Position numbers and translations under genes: made by a program
Notes under the pieces: generated by a model
What the model saw: the letters and a program-made list of their open reading frames with translations, nothing else
The model's database searches: none
Told to the model about the DNA's origin: nothing
Assembly (NCBI GenBank): GCA_003021325.1
Contig: PXQM01000055.1
Span: 5,340 to 11,648 of the forward strand
Reading direction: 5' to 3'
Origin: Halobacteriales archaeon QH_10_70_21
GTDB lineage: Archaea > Halobacteriota > Halobacteria > Halobacteriales > Haloarculaceae
Length of the DNA stretch: 6,309 bases
Shown: piece by piece, positions 5,501-6,309 of the stretch
Layout: the number at the start of each line of letters is the position of its first letter
Numbering within the stretch: position 1 is the stretch's first letter

Positions 5501-6309
5501 TCACCGGGCCTGCCGGAAGTCCGGCCCGGTACACTCGAAGCATGCGCCGCCCTGGTAGCTCTCGGTCACCGAGACCTCCCAGCCGTGGACCGCCGCGGTC
5601 TGGCTGACTATCGCCAGGCCGAACCCCGTTCCGTCGGTCGTGGTCGTGAACCCCACTCGAGGACTCGTCGCGCTCCGCCTCGGGCATCCCGACCCCGTCG
5701 TCGGCGACGTAGAACCCTCGCACGGCGTCGGTCGTGGCCCGGGTCGACGTCGGCATCACCTCGATGGAGCCGACGGTGACGGTCACCCCGGACCCCGCTG
5801 CGTCCGAGGCATCGTCCGTGGCGCCGTGGGCGACGGCGTTCCGGAACAGGCTCTCGAAGAGCTGTCGGAGCCGGGCGGGCGCGGCGTCCATCTCGCAGTT
5901 GCCGTCGACGACCAGCGTGATGCTCGAGGTGTCGACGGTCTTCCAGGCCTCGCGGGCGATGTCGTCGAGTTCGGTCCGCTCGGTCTCGGTTATCATCTGC
6001 CCGGTCCGGGCCAGCGTCAGCACGTCCTCGATGATGGTCCCGATACGTCCCTGGGCCTCCCTGGCGCGCTCGAAGGACGCCGCCTCGCCGGTCTCCTGGG
6101 CCAGCTCGAGGTGACCCTGTGCGATCTGTAGCGGGCCGCGGAGGTCGTGGGAGATGACGCTGGCGACGCGCTTGAGCCGCTCGTTGCGCTTCTCGAGCTC
6201 CGCCTCGTGGTCCCGTCGCCCGGTGATGTCGACGGCCAGGAGCACCGCTCCGCTGGTGTCGTCCGTCGCCGCGCCGAGCGGCTGGACCCACGCCTGGAAC
6301 GCCCGCTCG
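5501..6309 (-). pseudogene. Sensor histidine kinase C-terminal part, disrupted by two single-base losses
   Basis: From the right edge the frame reads the end of a PAS domain (GAVLLAVDITGRRDHE). A coiled linker and the HisKA H-box VISHDLRGPLQ follow, with phospho-acceptor His at 6147-6149. Then come the HATPase N-box LFRNAVAHG (Asn at 5838-5840) and G1 box VADDGVGMPEAERDE. At 5664 the frame breaks. After VLEWG in a second frame, a third frame from 5650 gives FTTTTDGTGFGLAIVSQ (F and G2 boxes) and ends GPDFRQAR at the TGA 5501-5503. One missing G next to 5664 and one in the C4 run at 5651-5654 (G4 on the coding strand) would restore a normal haloarchaeal kinase. Its start and any upstream sensor domains lie outside the window, and the ligand is unknown. 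Two errors in 16 bp at G runs point to sequencing faults; a recent pseudogene is the alternative. Confidence 0.

Noticed and set aside
5340..5663. Extension of the kinase frame past 5664 down to 5340
   Set aside because: The residues after the G1 box are out-of-frame translation; the genuine F/G2 boxes are in another frame ending at 5501.
6243..6245. GTG as the start of the histidine kinase
   Set aside because: It lies inside a PAS domain, and the frame stays open with domain-like sequence to the window edge, so the true start is outside.
1..6309. tRNA, rRNA, CRISPR arrays, insertion sequences
   Set aside because: No cloverleaf, ordered direct repeats, transposase motifs or terminal inverted repeats with target duplications were seen on either strand.

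Overview
The window looks like chromosomal DNA of a halophilic archaeon, probably of the Haloarcula/Halomicrobium type. It is very GC-rich, and its proteins are loaded with Asp and Glu and poor in Lys. Start codons lie 23-28 nt behind TATA elements with no Shine-Dalgarno sequence, as expected for leaderless haloarchaeal transcripts. Four genes match well-known haloarchaeal families of central carbon metabolism. All assignments rest on recalled family features; no database search was run.

Layout. Positions 1-868 (minus): phosphoenolpyruvate carboxylase (ppc), cut by the window edge and broken by an apparent internal deletion plus frameshift. 938-1990 (minus): TrmB-type sugar-responsive regulator. 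2186-2827 (minus): GfcR, an HTH-phosphoribosyltransferase fusion that activates sugar catabolism in haloarchaea. 2814-3884 (minus): NADP-dependent glucose 1-dehydrogenase (gdh), overlapping the gfcR start by 14 nt. 3963-5231 (plus): HAD-IIB phosphatase-like protein with an N-terminal extension, divergent from gdh. 5232-5500: gene-poor AT-rich spacer with a good orphan promoter pointing left, a TrmB-like operator and a possible 24-codon ORF. 5501-6309 (minus): C-terminal part of a PAS-type sensor histidine kinase, readable as intact only if two nearby single-base losses are corrected.

How it fits together. Gdh opens glucose oxidation (semi-phosphorylative Entner-Doudoroff route). GfcR and TrmB are the two known haloarchaeal switches for sugar breakdown versus gluconeogenesis. 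PEP carboxylase sits at the PEP/oxaloacetate node. The block therefore looks like a carbon-flow control island: one enzyme at each end and two opposing regulators between them. Three promoters (ppc, the gdh/HAD divergent promoter, and the orphan promoter near 5370) carry the same TTACTCG core. At ppc and the orphan promoter it is within one mismatch of the TrmB operator I recall from Halobacterium (TACT-N7-GAGTA). This suggests one regulon linking the HAD phosphatase and an undescribed small transcript to glucose control.

Two of the six substantial genes are frame-disrupted. Sequencing or assembly errors are a serious alternative to real pseudogenes.

[Form note: the original answer gave no feature confidence values; the 0 in each feature is a placeholder required by the schema, not an estimate.]
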